Under the pieces are notes generated by a model. It made no database searches. It was given only the letters and a program-made list of their open reading frames with translations, and was not told where the DNA came from. A program made the translations under genes and the position numbers. Shown here piece after piece: positions 1-5,940 of a DNA stretch of 6,918 bases (position 1 is the stretch's first letter; every line of letters begins with the position of its first letter). Source of the DNA: Deltaproteobacteria bacterium (GTDB lineage Bacteria > Desulfobacterota > Desulfobacteria > Desulfobacterales > B30-G6); assembly GCA_003647375.1 (NCBI GenBank), contig QMMS01000234.1:1-6918 (forward strand), read 5' to 3'.

Positions 1-1093
1 AACGTGCCATCACCGCCATGATCTACAAGATAAATAACAAGGCTCTCCGCATCTGAGGCCCAGTTGGTTATTGCATTTTGAAGATTCGCATTGTTCGCAT
101 CGGCATCAACATCGTCAGCTTCGCCGTTGCTGTCTAAATCAAGATCCGTGTCTGATGTTAAATAGTAAATGGATTCTTTGGTAAAACCTTGAAACGTTAG
201 CGCGCGGTAAGCAAAGTTGGCCGACATCTGTGTGGCATCCCAGAGGTTGTTACCGGCAAATGGACCGCCACCAGCCACAATAATCGCTTTGTTGTTGGAT
301 TCCACCACGTTCTTTTTAAAAACCTGAATGCGGTTATTTGTACTTTCAGCAACGTAAATAAGGCCGTTTTCGCCCATTGCTCCGGAAGCTGGCGAACTCA
401 TCTGGCCTGGATTCCCCCCTTGGGTTCCCCATTTGCTGATAAAATCCCCATCCTTGGTGAAGACCTGAATGCGGCCATTTTTAGAATCAGCAACATAGAG
501 ATTTTCATTTTCACCGAACCATAGGCCATTAGGATATGCAAATTGCCTATCTCCACTGCCAAATTCGCCCCACCGTTTGACGAATTGCCCTTCTGAAGTG
601 AATTTCTGAATTCGGCAATTGCCTTTATCCGCCACATATACATACCCGGCGCTATCGATAGCTATGCCTGAAGGTTCATCAAAATTTCCATCCCCGGCGC
701 CAGGTTCCCCCCACTTTTTTATGAAAACACCCTGCGAATTGAACTTCTGAATACGATTGTTATCTGTATCCGCCACATAGATGTTGCCGGCTGGATTTAT
801 GGCGAGGCCTTCCGGACCATCAAATTCTCCGTCGCCATCGCCTTCACTGCCCCACATTATCAGGGAAACCCCATCCGGGGTGAATTTTTGAATACGAGAA
901 CCACAGACCTCAAGCACATAGAGATCGTCATTTGAATCTGTTACTATTCCAATCGGGCACAGAAGGTCCCCCTGCCCATCACCCCACTTTCCCCATTTAG
1001 TGATGAACTGACCGTCCGCGGTAAACTTCTGGATCCGGGAGTTGTTTACTTCGGGCACATAGATGTCTCCATTACCATCTATAGCCAAACCCT
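1..1093 (-). pseudogene. NHL beta-propeller / C13-like (caspase-clan) peptidase, 5'-truncated by transposon, 3' end outside window
   Basis: A stop-free minus-strand frame gives 364 residues with no start codon, because the transposon cuts it at position 1094. Residues 2-268 are almost six NHL blades. Five consecutive units are exactly 47 residues (141 bp) each, with the recurring pattern G(L/I)A-D--G-(I/V)YVAD--N-RIQ(K/V)F--(D/E)G-F--KWG. From about residue 269 a different domain begins (KAIIVAGGG, then LWDAT, then an Asp-rich stretch at 314-333 that could bind calcium), ending at the window edge with LVIYLVDHGGDGT. A hydrophobic strand followed by His-Gly fits the catalytic His (residue 359) of clan CD peptidases such as legumain (C13). 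The catalytic Cys would lie beyond position 1. Proteins of this kind are usually exported, but any signal peptide and the propeller's first residues are lost. The frame continues about 25 codons into the transposon to a TAA, with no ATG. NHL assignment is very secure; the peptidase assignment is good but incomplete. Confidence 0.85.
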
Positions 1094-1135
1094 TGTAGAT
1101 TCTCACGCAAAAATACCAACATAATCTCAGGTTAA
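1094..1135 (+). repeat. left terminal inverted repeat of the transposon
   Basis: Starts TGT and contains, in order, TCACGCA (1103-1109), TACC (1114-1117), AACA (1118-1121) and AATCTCAGG followed by TTAA (1123-1135). The same blocks in the same order occur inverted at 4000-4051, with shorter spacers here. The inner part is likely a transposase binding site. Confidence 0.65.
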
Positions 1136-1141
1136 AACACC

Positions 1142-1174
1142 AAAGAAAAAGGCCCGGCAGGGAGCCAGGCCTTT
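1142..1174 (-). terminator. intrinsic terminator of the transposon operon
   Basis: Read on the minus strand, arms AAAGGCCTGGC and GCCGGGCCTTT form an 11-bp stem with one G-T pair around the loop TCCCT (1148-1174), followed by a T run (TTTTTCTTT). It lies about 35 bp after the stop codon of the ATPase gene and just inside the left end, so it ends transposon transcription before it enters the flanking NHL gene. Confidence 0.85.
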
Positions 1175-1209
1175 AGAAAGAAAACACACGACATGTTCAG
1201 GTGTCCGAT

Positions 1210-2043
1210 TCAGTTACGGTCGTCGGGTTGGACCAGGTCGCATTCAAGCATGGTTTGAGCGCTTACGGTATTCTCCTGTCGATAGTATGCTTCATCGAGC
1301 AGCAAGGTTGCGGTGTTCATGATCTGTCGCCGGTTCCCGCGGCAGTGAGCAGTAATCAAAGCTACGGCATCATTTTCGAACAGATCTTTTTTAGCTTTGG
1401 CCTGCTCGATACGATGAGAGATGAAGCCTTCACTGTCTTTATCATTCAGGGCGTTCATTTTAAAGATAGCCGTCAATCGTGTTCGTACCGGAGCCATGGC
1501 CGCCAGTTGCAATCTGTGACGCAAGGTATCATCCCCAACCAGCACAATGGAGGCTGCCACGGTTTTTTTATCTGCACTGACCATCAGGGCACACAGGTCC
1601 ATCATGGATTCGCGTTCTAAAAGTTGCGCATCATCGACAATCAGGACAGGATAGAGACTGTTGGTAGCACCGGACAGCTGCAGCAGGTATTTTTGCAATC
1701 GGATTAAAAGGGGCGTGCTGCGGGAGTTGGTATCAACCCCGAGGCGGTCGGCGATCGCCCTGAGCAGTCCGGACCGGTTGAAGCCGGCATAGTGCATCAA
1801 AATGGGCTTGTAGATGGTGGTGTCGAGAACCGTGATCAGATAGTTGATCAGCGTGGATTTGCCAGCGCCTGATGAGCCGCACAGGGCAAAACTTTTACCA
1901 TGGGCGAGCAGGGACATGGCCTGGTCGGCGATGCGGTCATCCTTTTGTGACAAAAACGCAGTCACAATGGGATGTGTGTCGGCAAAGGGATGATGGTGCC
2001 AGTCGAAGAATTCAGCCATAGTCGGTCGATTGTCAGAGTTCAT
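1210..2043 (-). CDS. AAA+ ATPase, TniB/ExeA-like transposition protein
   Basis: A 277-residue P-loop ATPase. Walker A is GSSGAGKST at residues 56-64 and Walker B is VLIVDDAQ at 133-140. A sensor-1-like strand VLVGDD is at 167-172, followed by Arg residues (187, 189) that could act as an arginine finger, and a sensor-2-like segment CRGNRRQIMNTATLLLDEA near 234-252. This order is that of the ExeA/TniB/MuB/TnsC group, in which the ATPase forms ATP-dependent filaments on DNA, picks the target and activates the DDE transposase. The ATG overlaps the transposase stop by four bases (ATGA), and AGGAGG sits six bases upstream inside the last transposase codons, so the two are translationally coupled. 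It is the last gene before the terminator. The motifs are intact and the length is usual for the family. Confidence 0.9.
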   Translation of the reverse strand: MNSDNRPTMAEFFDWHHHPFADTHPIVTAFLSQKDDRIADQAMSLLAHGKSFALCGSSGAGKSTLINYLITVLDTTIYKPILMHYAGFNRSGLLRAIADRLGVDTNSRSTPLLIRLQKYLLQLSGATNSLYPVLIVDDAQLLERESMMDLCALMVSADKKTVAASIVLVGDDTLRHRLQLAAMAPVRTRLTAIFKMNALNDKDSEGFISHRIEQAKAKKDLFENDAVALITAHCRGNRRQIMNTATLLLDEAYYRQENTVSAQTMLECDLVQPDDRN

Positions 2044-3260
2044 GATGTTCCTCCTTTCGGATGTTGGAAGCGGTTTGCGTTGAGTGTTTTATTCAATAGT
2101 CTTGCCGGGAACATTTGATCGCTGTAATAGACCCAGCTCAGATCCCATGGCAGGTAAAAGACCTCCACTAAAGTGCCTGGCACGGCCTCGGGCACCTCGA
2201 AGATGCGTCGATTCAACCGGATGGTGGTATCGTTGTAGACGCGGCATTTTTTCTGCATGCAAAAAAGGTGGCGGATATCGGCCACCTCGGGAAGTTTACG
2301 GCAGGCGTTGTCTGCGGACAGACGTTTTTGCAGGGGACTGATGCCCAAAGAACTGTGTATCCGCTGATGGTATTCGGTCAGGTACTCTTGCAGGTCTCGA
2401 TTGAGGCAATCGATAGTGGCAGCATGCTGTTCGCTGAGGAACTGATCACGGATGGTTCGAAACAGGCGTTCGACCTTGCCGCGCCCCTGGGGCCGGTATG
2501 GCGGAGTATGGACCAGATGCATGCCGAGCCTTGCGCAGACGATTTTCAAGTGGGCACTGGCGTAACTAGGGCCGTTGTCAGTGTAAAACCGCTGGCAGAT
2601 GCCGTAACGGCGAGTGGCAATCATCATTTCGGTGATCAGCACTTCAACGGTCTCTTTGAAGTAAAAGCGGGCTGCGACCACGTACCGGGAAGCATCATCG
2701 ATAATGGCGTGCAGGATCGCTTTTTTGAAGTGCCTGCCGCAGCGCAATTTGGGACCGTGCATAAAATCAGCCAAAAACAGCTGGCCGAAGTTGGTAAAAG
2801 CAAACGAGAAGCTGGCCGTGTTTCGGGCTTTAGCTGGATTGCGATGCAGCTTATTTGCCGTGGCAAAACGGTACAAGGTGGCACGGCTGGGTTTTATGCC
2901 GTTCCAGGCGCCGGCATGCAAAAGCTTTTCAAGGATTTTGGCAACCGTCCAGTTGGGATGATTTTCACGCAATCCTTCCATGGCATCCACCAGCGGTTTA
3001 GGCACTTGTTGACGCCCTTTATCTGCTCGCATCTGATTATCCAGCGCTGCCAGCCCGCCGCTGCGATAGCGATACAGCCATTTGCGCAGGGTTTCAGGCG
3101 ATAGGCGCGTTGTGGATCCGTTAGGACGAATGAAGGTTTTTGCGGACAGTGTTGCCAGCATACAGCCAAGGCCGGGATCATTATCACTGCGGTGCAGCAT
3201 CGGGCTGATGATGCTAAACCGCCACAGGGCTTTGTTGGTATCTGAACCGTTGTCTGTCAT
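2040..3260 (-). CDS. DDE (rve superfamily) transposase with Mu-type C-terminal barrel
   Basis: A 406-residue enzyme expected to cut and join the element ends. The N-terminal 130 residues contain helix-turn-helix-like DNA-binding segments (TTRLSPETLRKWLYRYR at 50-66 and KPSRATLYRF at 123-132). The RNase H-like core shows Asp165 in FLADFMHGP, Asp228 in FYTDNGPSY and Glu264 in GRGKVERLF. Thirty-five residues separate the last two, the classic DD(35)E spacing, so the triad is complete. Residues about 330-390 (RHLFCMQKKCRVYNDTTIRLNRRIFEVP...) resemble the Mu-transposase C-terminal beta-barrel found in TniA/IS481-like proteins. AAGGAGG lies eight bases before the ATG. The 3' end overlaps the ATPase start. 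Similar proteins are often annotated as IS481-family or integrase-core transposases, but the ATPase partner places it functionally with TniA/TnsB/MuA. Confidence 0.93.
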   Translation of the reverse strand: MTDNGSDTNKALWRFSIISPMLHRSDNDPGLGCMLATLSAKTFIRPNGSTTRLSPETLRKWLYRYRSGGLAALDNQMRADKGRQQVPKPLVDAMEGLRENHPNWTVAKILEKLLHAGAWNGIKPSRATLYRFATANKLHRNPAKARNTASFSFAFTNFGQLFLADFMHGPKLRCGRHFKKAILHAIIDDASRYVVAARFYFKETVEVLITEMMIATRRYGICQRFYTDNGPSYASAHLKIVCARLGMHLVHTPPYRPQGRGKVERLFRTIRDQFLSEQHAATIDCLNRDLQEYLTEYHQRIHSSLGISPLQKRLSADNACRKLPEVADIRHLFCMQKKCRVYNDTTIRLNRRIFEVPEAVPGTLVEVFYLPWDLSWVYYSDQMFPARLLNKTLNANRFQHPKGGTS

Positions 3261-3369
3261 CGTTGGGCCTCCTTTTTATTTTTCAGATCCAGCGATAACA
3301 AAGTAGCCGCCGTCAGGCGATACTCGATTTGTGTTGATGCATATTTATCACCTTCGGGCTGGGAAAAAA
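3257..3369 (-). other. out-of-frame C-terminal continuation of the zinc-ribbon gene (+1 frameshift candidate)
   Basis: The frame one base ahead of the zinc-ribbon gene is open from before the six-T run (3364-3369) to a TGA at 3257-3259. After the run it encodes SQPEGDKYASTQ then IEYRLTAATLLSLDLKNKK and EAQR, which looks like an ordinary amphipathic C-terminus. Its stop overlaps the transposase ATG as ATGA and its last codons contain the AAGGAGG site. This is exactly the arrangement between transposase and ATPase. Dropping one base in or near the T run would give a single gene of about 192 codons (3836 to 3257). The cause could be a mutation, a sequencing error or programmed frameshifting. Confidence 0.6.
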
Positions 3370-3836
3370 GCGTACGAATAGGCCCGGGTAAAAGCAGGCC
3401 AGGCCGAGGGAAGACAGGGTATGGCCGGGAGGGCGCCGGTGCTTGATTCGTGAACGAACCAATCCAGGAGCCGGGCAGCGGTTGTTAATGCCCGCCTGGC
3501 TGTATTCCAGCTACGCTTAAGCCATCGGGCACAGCGATTGACAGTATATTCTTTAGCCCGGTGCTTTTTTAAAACCACCATGAGAAGGCACAGCGGAATG
3601 CGGCATAACGGCAATAGTGGATGGGGCGGTATCGAAAATGTCCGGCGTGGACAGGTGGGGTTACGGCAACCGTAGCGCTGGATGGCAATCCGGTCGTCAC
3701 CTTCGAACTGGTAGCGCCAATAATGGCCGTTGCGGCAGATGCGATACCGCTCACCGCACAGCGGACAACGGATATCAGATTCAGGGTTGGAATTTTTATC
3801 AGAAAGCAGTAAGCTCAGCCAGGAAGACGGGAACAT
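3348..3836 (-). CDS. zinc-ribbon accessory protein of the transposon, probably frameshifted near its 3' end
   Basis: As read, 162 residues from the ATG at 3836, chosen because AGGAGG stands six bases upstream. A GTG at 3878 would add 14 residues but has no such site. Residues 24-62 hold Cys24, Cys27, Cys57 and Cys62 with an RNGHYWRYQF segment between them, a zinc-ribbon layout like those near the N-termini of some transposases and of short transposon-associated proteins (possibly DUF6431; I am not sure). Residues 78-125 are rich in Arg and Leu and could form a helix-turn-helix. It is the first gene of the element's operon and may recognise ends or target, but this is inference. The reading frame ends at a TGA that appears premature. 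The +1 frame continues with 36 plausible codons and ends on the transposase ATG (see the feature at 3257). Confidence 0.7.
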   Translation of the reverse strand: MFPSSWLSLLLSDKNSNPESDIRCPLCGERYRICRNGHYWRYQFEGDDRIAIQRYGCRNPTCPRRTFSIPPHPLLPLCRIPLCLLMVVLKKHRAKEYTVNRCARWLKRSWNTARRALTTAARLLDWFVHESSTGALPAIPCLPSAWPAFTRAYSYAFFPARR

Positions 3837-3999
3837 GAATAACCTCCTTTTTTGGTTTGGGAAAACCTGAGGTATCACATGTTTCCGTTTTCCGCACCCG
3901 TCTTCAGCATAGCAATCGGATAAACGGTTACTTTAAACTGCTTTTCAATACGCTGAATTTCTCTTTTTCTTTTACCTGAAGGTTGATTAGGGAGGTAGC
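3837..3999 (-). promoter_or_regulatory. leader and subterminal region upstream of the transposon operon
   Basis: This stretch between the right inverted repeat and the first gene must hold the operon promoter, but I see no convincing -35/-10 pair. It holds a second copy of GGGAGGTA (3990-3997; the first is 4024-4031) and further CCTGA motifs at 3975 and 3866, resembling the core of the terminal repeats. These are candidate extra transposase binding sites that could also repress transcription. A stop-free minus frame without a start codon also crosses it (see findings). Confidence 0.35.
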
Positions 4000-4051
4000 T
4001 TATCCTGAGATTTTCAGGCTGTTGGGAGGTAAATCTGGGTGATATTTAACA
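4000..4051 (-). repeat. right terminal inverted repeat of the transposon
   Basis: Read inward from 4051 it begins TGTTAAATATCACCCA, then TTTACC, CAACA and AATCTCAGGATAA. Each block matches the left end in order, with 4-6 bp of extra spacer. The inner AATCTCAGG is an exact 9-bp match, and AATCTCAGG plus xTAA matches at 12 of 13. Confidence 0.65.
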
Positions 4052-4165
4052 ACTGTTTGCCCTCAGTGTGGGTTGGTGCAGGGTGAAGATGTTCAGCGGT
4101 GCGTGTACTGAGGGGTTGGACTAAGTGGTACTGTGCAGTAATTTAAAGGTCAGGGAGAATGCTAA
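4052..4165. other. gap between transposon and next gene, no continuation of the NHL gene
   Basis: If the transposon had simply inserted into the NHL/peptidase gene, this minus-strand flank should encode its missing signal peptide or blades. None of the three minus frames shows NHL-like residues and all are broken by stops. A weak promoter-like pair for the next gene (TTGGAC at about 4116 and TAATTT about 17 bases later) is possible but matches consensus poorly. Confidence 0.4.
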
Positions 4166-4804
4166 ATGAAAGCAAAAATAAAACCGAAGACGAAGACTGA
4201 ATATGTTTGGCAGCCTGAAAAAGGTGTATTTGGATTGTGCGGAAGCCCAAGAAAAGACGGAAACTCAGACGTTCTTTTGAAGCACATTTTGAAGGGCGTA
4301 AATCAGAAAAATGTCCCTGTTGAGAATGTGAGGTTGTTTAATTATCAGTATCAGTCATGTATTGGATGTGAAAAATGTCGTAGGATTAATATATGTAAAG
4401 GCCTCAACGATGGGATGCACCTCCTGTATCCAAAAATAATTGAGTCTCAAGGAATGGTCCTTGTTTGTCCCACGCATAACTATAATGTTACAGCGTGGAT
4501 GAAGGCATTTATTGATCGGCTTTATTGTTTTTACATATTCGATAATAAACGCCCGAGAGGATGGTCAAGTCGATTAATCGATCAAAATCGTAAAGCTGTC
4601 ATAGCAGCAGTGTGCGAACAGGTGGATAAAAAGGATATGGGCTTTACACTTGAAGCTATGCGTCTCCCTATTGAGGCGTTAGGGTATGAAGTTGTTGGCG
4701 AACTGGCTGTATTTGGAATTTTTGATAAGGGTAAGGTTCAAGATGAAGATGAAACCTTAACCAAGGCGATCGAGCTTGGGAATCAGCTGGCAGAATCACT
4801 TTAA
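4166..4804 (+). CDS. iron-sulfur flavoprotein-like NAD(P)H-dependent FMN oxidoreductase
   Basis: A 212-residue flavodoxin-fold protein. After a short polar N-terminus, a beta strand leads into the phosphate-binding loop GSPRKDGNSD (26-35), the usual FMN_red motif. Residues 65-77 carry Cys65, Cys68, Cys71 and Cys77 (C-x2-C-x2-C-x5-C), which fits the compact [4Fe-4S] motif of iron-sulfur flavoproteins such as Isf of methanogens. Then come CPTHNYNVTAWMKAFIDRL (101-119), the second flavin-site loop and helix, and a Rossmann-like C-terminal half. Such proteins pass electrons between ferredoxin-type donors and acceptors in anaerobes, and the substrate here is unknown. GGGAG stands eight bases before the ATG. 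It is followed by a DUF3795 gene on the same strand, so the two may be co-transcribed. The gene appears richer in A+T than the neighbouring transposon. Fold is secure; cluster binding is inferred. Confidence 0.88.
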   Translation: MKAKIKPKTKTEYVWQPEKGVFGLCGSPRKDGNSDVLLKHILKGVNQKNVPVENVRLFNYQYQSCIGCEKCRRINICKGLNDGMHLLYPKIIESQGMVLVCPTHNYNVTAWMKAFIDRLYCFYIFDNKRPRGWSSRLIDQNRKAVIAAVCEQVDKKDMGFTLEAMRLPIEALGYEVVGELAVFGIFDKGKVQDEDETLTKAIELGNQLAESL

Positions 4805-4853
4805 TCAATAGTAGATCAACATGCGCAAACTGACGTCTAAGGAAGCACATCAA

Positions 4854-5069
4854 ATGGATGGGTGGACAGAAGACGAGATCAAAAACAAGGAATTAATGGC
4901 TCCCTGTGGTCTGTATTGTGGCACATGCGGAGTTTACATTGCTACAAGGGATAATAATGAAAAGTTCAAAGCGATTATGGGAAACCTCTATGGGGCCAAA
5001 CCTGAAGAAACAGAATGCTTGGGGTGCATGCAGTCAGATCCAGCAAATAAGATATATGTTTACTGCTGA
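4854..5069 (+). pseudogene. DUF3795 cysteine-rich protein, truncated
   Basis: From the ATG at 4854 the product has 71 residues, including APCGLYCGTCGVYIATRD (16-33) and ECLGCMQ (54-60), the hallmark N-terminal half of DUF3795. Cys residues at 18, 22, 25, 55, 58 and 71 suggest metal or iron-sulfur binding. Full-length family members, as I recall them, are about twice this size, with further CxxC pairs after the YVYC point. Here a TGA follows directly (5067-5069) and the downstream frames do not restore the family pattern, so the gene appears cut rather than merely frameshifted. I chose 4854 because AAGGAAG stands eight bases upstream. The earlier in-frame ATG at 4821 lacks such a site but would add 11 plausible residues. 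It lies about 50 bp after the flavoprotein gene on the same strand. The function of DUF3795 is not established. Confidence 0.75.
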
Positions 5070-5350
5070 AATTGAATTCGGAGCGTATTGAGCTCTTAGG
5101 TAAGTTTGGTAAAGCGATCCCCGAATTTATGGCTGCTGAAGCAAAAGTAATTGAAGTTTATTTCTTTGGCCAACGCCACTTTCGATAAATTCCAATGATG
5201 CTATGGCCGGCTTGCTGTATTCGTGGTGATAAAATCTTGCCAAAGTCCGGCCGTTATCATCCACAATCCGGAACTCACTACATAAGGTTATTTTATGACG
5301 GCGGGGAAAATGTAATCACGGAGAAGATTTATAAAAAGAATCGTGTTTAG
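5069..5350 (+). pseudogene. degenerate coding remnant, one frame with an internal TAA
   Basis: One plus frame reads from 5069 to a TAG at 5348-5350 with a single internal TAA (5186-5188). The first part (about 5072-5185) gives LNSERIELLGKFGKAIPEF then MAAEAKVIEVYFFGQRHFR, which looks like real protein. The second gives IPMMLWPACCIRGDKILPKS and ends LFYDGGENVITEKIYKKNRV. From the ATG at 5195 the second part would be a 51-residue ORF, but no ribosome site precedes it. I do not recognise either part. This may be the wreck of another gene joined to the broken DUF3795 gene, or chance. Confidence 0.3.
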
Positions 5351-5378
5351 ATAATTTTCAGCGATTGAAACAACTACC

Positions 5379-5416
5379 ATCTGTAAATGAGTCATTATTC
5401 TAATAAAATTACAGAT
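5379..5416. repeat. dyad symmetry between convergent genes
   Basis: ATCTGTAA (5379-5386) and TTACAGAT (5409-5416) form a perfect 8-bp inverted repeat with a 22-bp AT-rich interior. The interior begins with a small near-palindrome AATGAGTCATT. It lies in the 105-bp gap between the plus-strand remnants and the minus-strand membrane gene. It could be a weak bidirectional terminator or an operator-like site, but no T run follows it. Confidence 0.3.
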
Positions 5417-5455
5417 AACCTAAATACCACAAGTTTCAAACCGATACGCAATATC

Positions 5456-5926
5456 TCAGATATTCTTTGGTTTTGGGAAGAAATCTCTGTAGGTTGCTAT
5501 TAGGGGTATTGCAAATCCAGAGAGTGAAACGAAATTAAAAAGCACCTCGATATTGATACCGAAGTATAATGAAAATGCTGAGTCCAGAGAAACCCAAGAC
5601 AATAAACTAGTAAGGAAGCAATAATATGCCCAGCGTTCGCACCGCTTAAAAGGATATAAGGCCAAAAAAAGAAAACAGACACTCCAGCCAGTAATTGTGG
5701 AGCCCAAAACGGCGAATATCCAGGGGTGGTAGGCTGACACGGCAGCATGTAAATACGGCTGACCCCAAAACGCCTCTGAAACCGAAATGTTATAGATCTT
5801 AAATATTATGCCGGTTGAACCAAAGGTCATTACCAGACCGAGTACTATGCAAATTATACAGTAGAATACAATCCATTTTTGCCAAAATATGAAACGTCTG
5901 TTCGTTTGGTTTTGAACTTCTTTCAC
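5456..5926 (-). CDS. four-helix integral membrane protein of unknown function
   Basis: A 156-residue hydrophobic protein beginning with a polar, Arg-containing tail (KEVQNQTNRRF). Four probable membrane helices lie at about 18-40, 68-91, 98-122 and 124-146. The positive residues sit at both ends (RR at 10-11, the KRCER loop at 94-98, and the RDFFPKPK tail), which fits both termini being cytoplasmic. A longer loop at 41-67 (KIYNISVSEAFWGQPYLHAAV) would face outside. I do not recognise a family; it loosely resembles small DUF membrane proteins of Bacteroidota and deltaproteobacteria. The start is a GTG at 5926 with AAGGA 11 bases upstream. No in-frame ATG exists until residue 33, inside the first helix. 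It is the last gene of the minus-strand group and starts 14 bp after a possible 47-codon ORF. Confidence 0.75.
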   Translation of the reverse strand: MKEVQNQTNRRFIFWQKWIVFYCIICIVLGLVMTFGSTGIIFKIYNISVSEAFWGQPYLHAAVSAYHPWIFAVLGSTITGWSVCFLFLALYPFKRCERWAYYCFLTSLLSWVSLDSAFSLYFGINIEVLFNFVSLSGFAIPLIATYRDFFPKPKNI

Positions 5927-5940
5927 CTTTGTTTTTATCC

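Larger units (their letters stand above)
1094..4051 (-). mobile_element. Mu/Tn7-like three-gene transposon (zinc-ribbon protein, DDE transposase, AAA+ ATPase)
   Basis: The ends were placed by comparing the two flanks. The left end starts TGTAGATTCTCACGCA and the right end, read inward on the minus strand, starts TGTTAAATATCACCCA (11 of 16 identical). Both then share TACC, AACA and AATCTCAGG in the same order. TGT...ACA termini are typical of rve-type DDE elements. The left boundary agrees independently with the point where the NHL reading frame stops making sense. All three genes read from right to left, with a terminator between the last gene and the left end. The total is about 2,958 bp. 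No perfect target duplication is seen (ACCCT on the left, ACTGT on the right). The gene set matches the DDE-plus-ATPase plan of Mu, Tn7 and Tn5053, but I cannot name an ISfinder family. The exact ends are inferred and could be off by a few bases. Confidence 0.8.

Noticed and set aside
398..643. Minus-strand open frame inside the NHL region
   Set aside because: Lies out of frame with the NHL repeats, which run through without a stop in another minus frame.
300..1093. Tandem DNA repeat or CRISPR-like periodicity of 141 bp
   Set aside because: The period is the 47-residue NHL blade. The DNA copies are diverged and there are no spacers.
1086..1096. Similarity between the two flanks just outside the proposed ends (CAAACCCTTGT on the left, CAAACAGTTGT inverted on the right), which might move the ends outward
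   Set aside because: On the left these bases encode the conserved Gly-Leu of an NHL blade, so they belong to the host gene. The match is short and probably chance, though the exact end is uncertain by a few bases.
1201..1620. Plus-strand open frame opposite the ATPase
   Set aside because: Antisense of the Walker-motif ATPase; no recognisable product.
2268..3104. Long plus-strand open frame (278 codons) opposite the transposase
   Set aside because: It is the antisense of a clear DDE transposase with all catalytic residues. Its product shows no domain and it has no ribosome site.
4116..4145. Promoter for the flavoprotein gene (TTGGAC, 17 bp, TAATTT)
   Set aside because: Only about half of each hexamer matches consensus, too weak to list as a separate feature.
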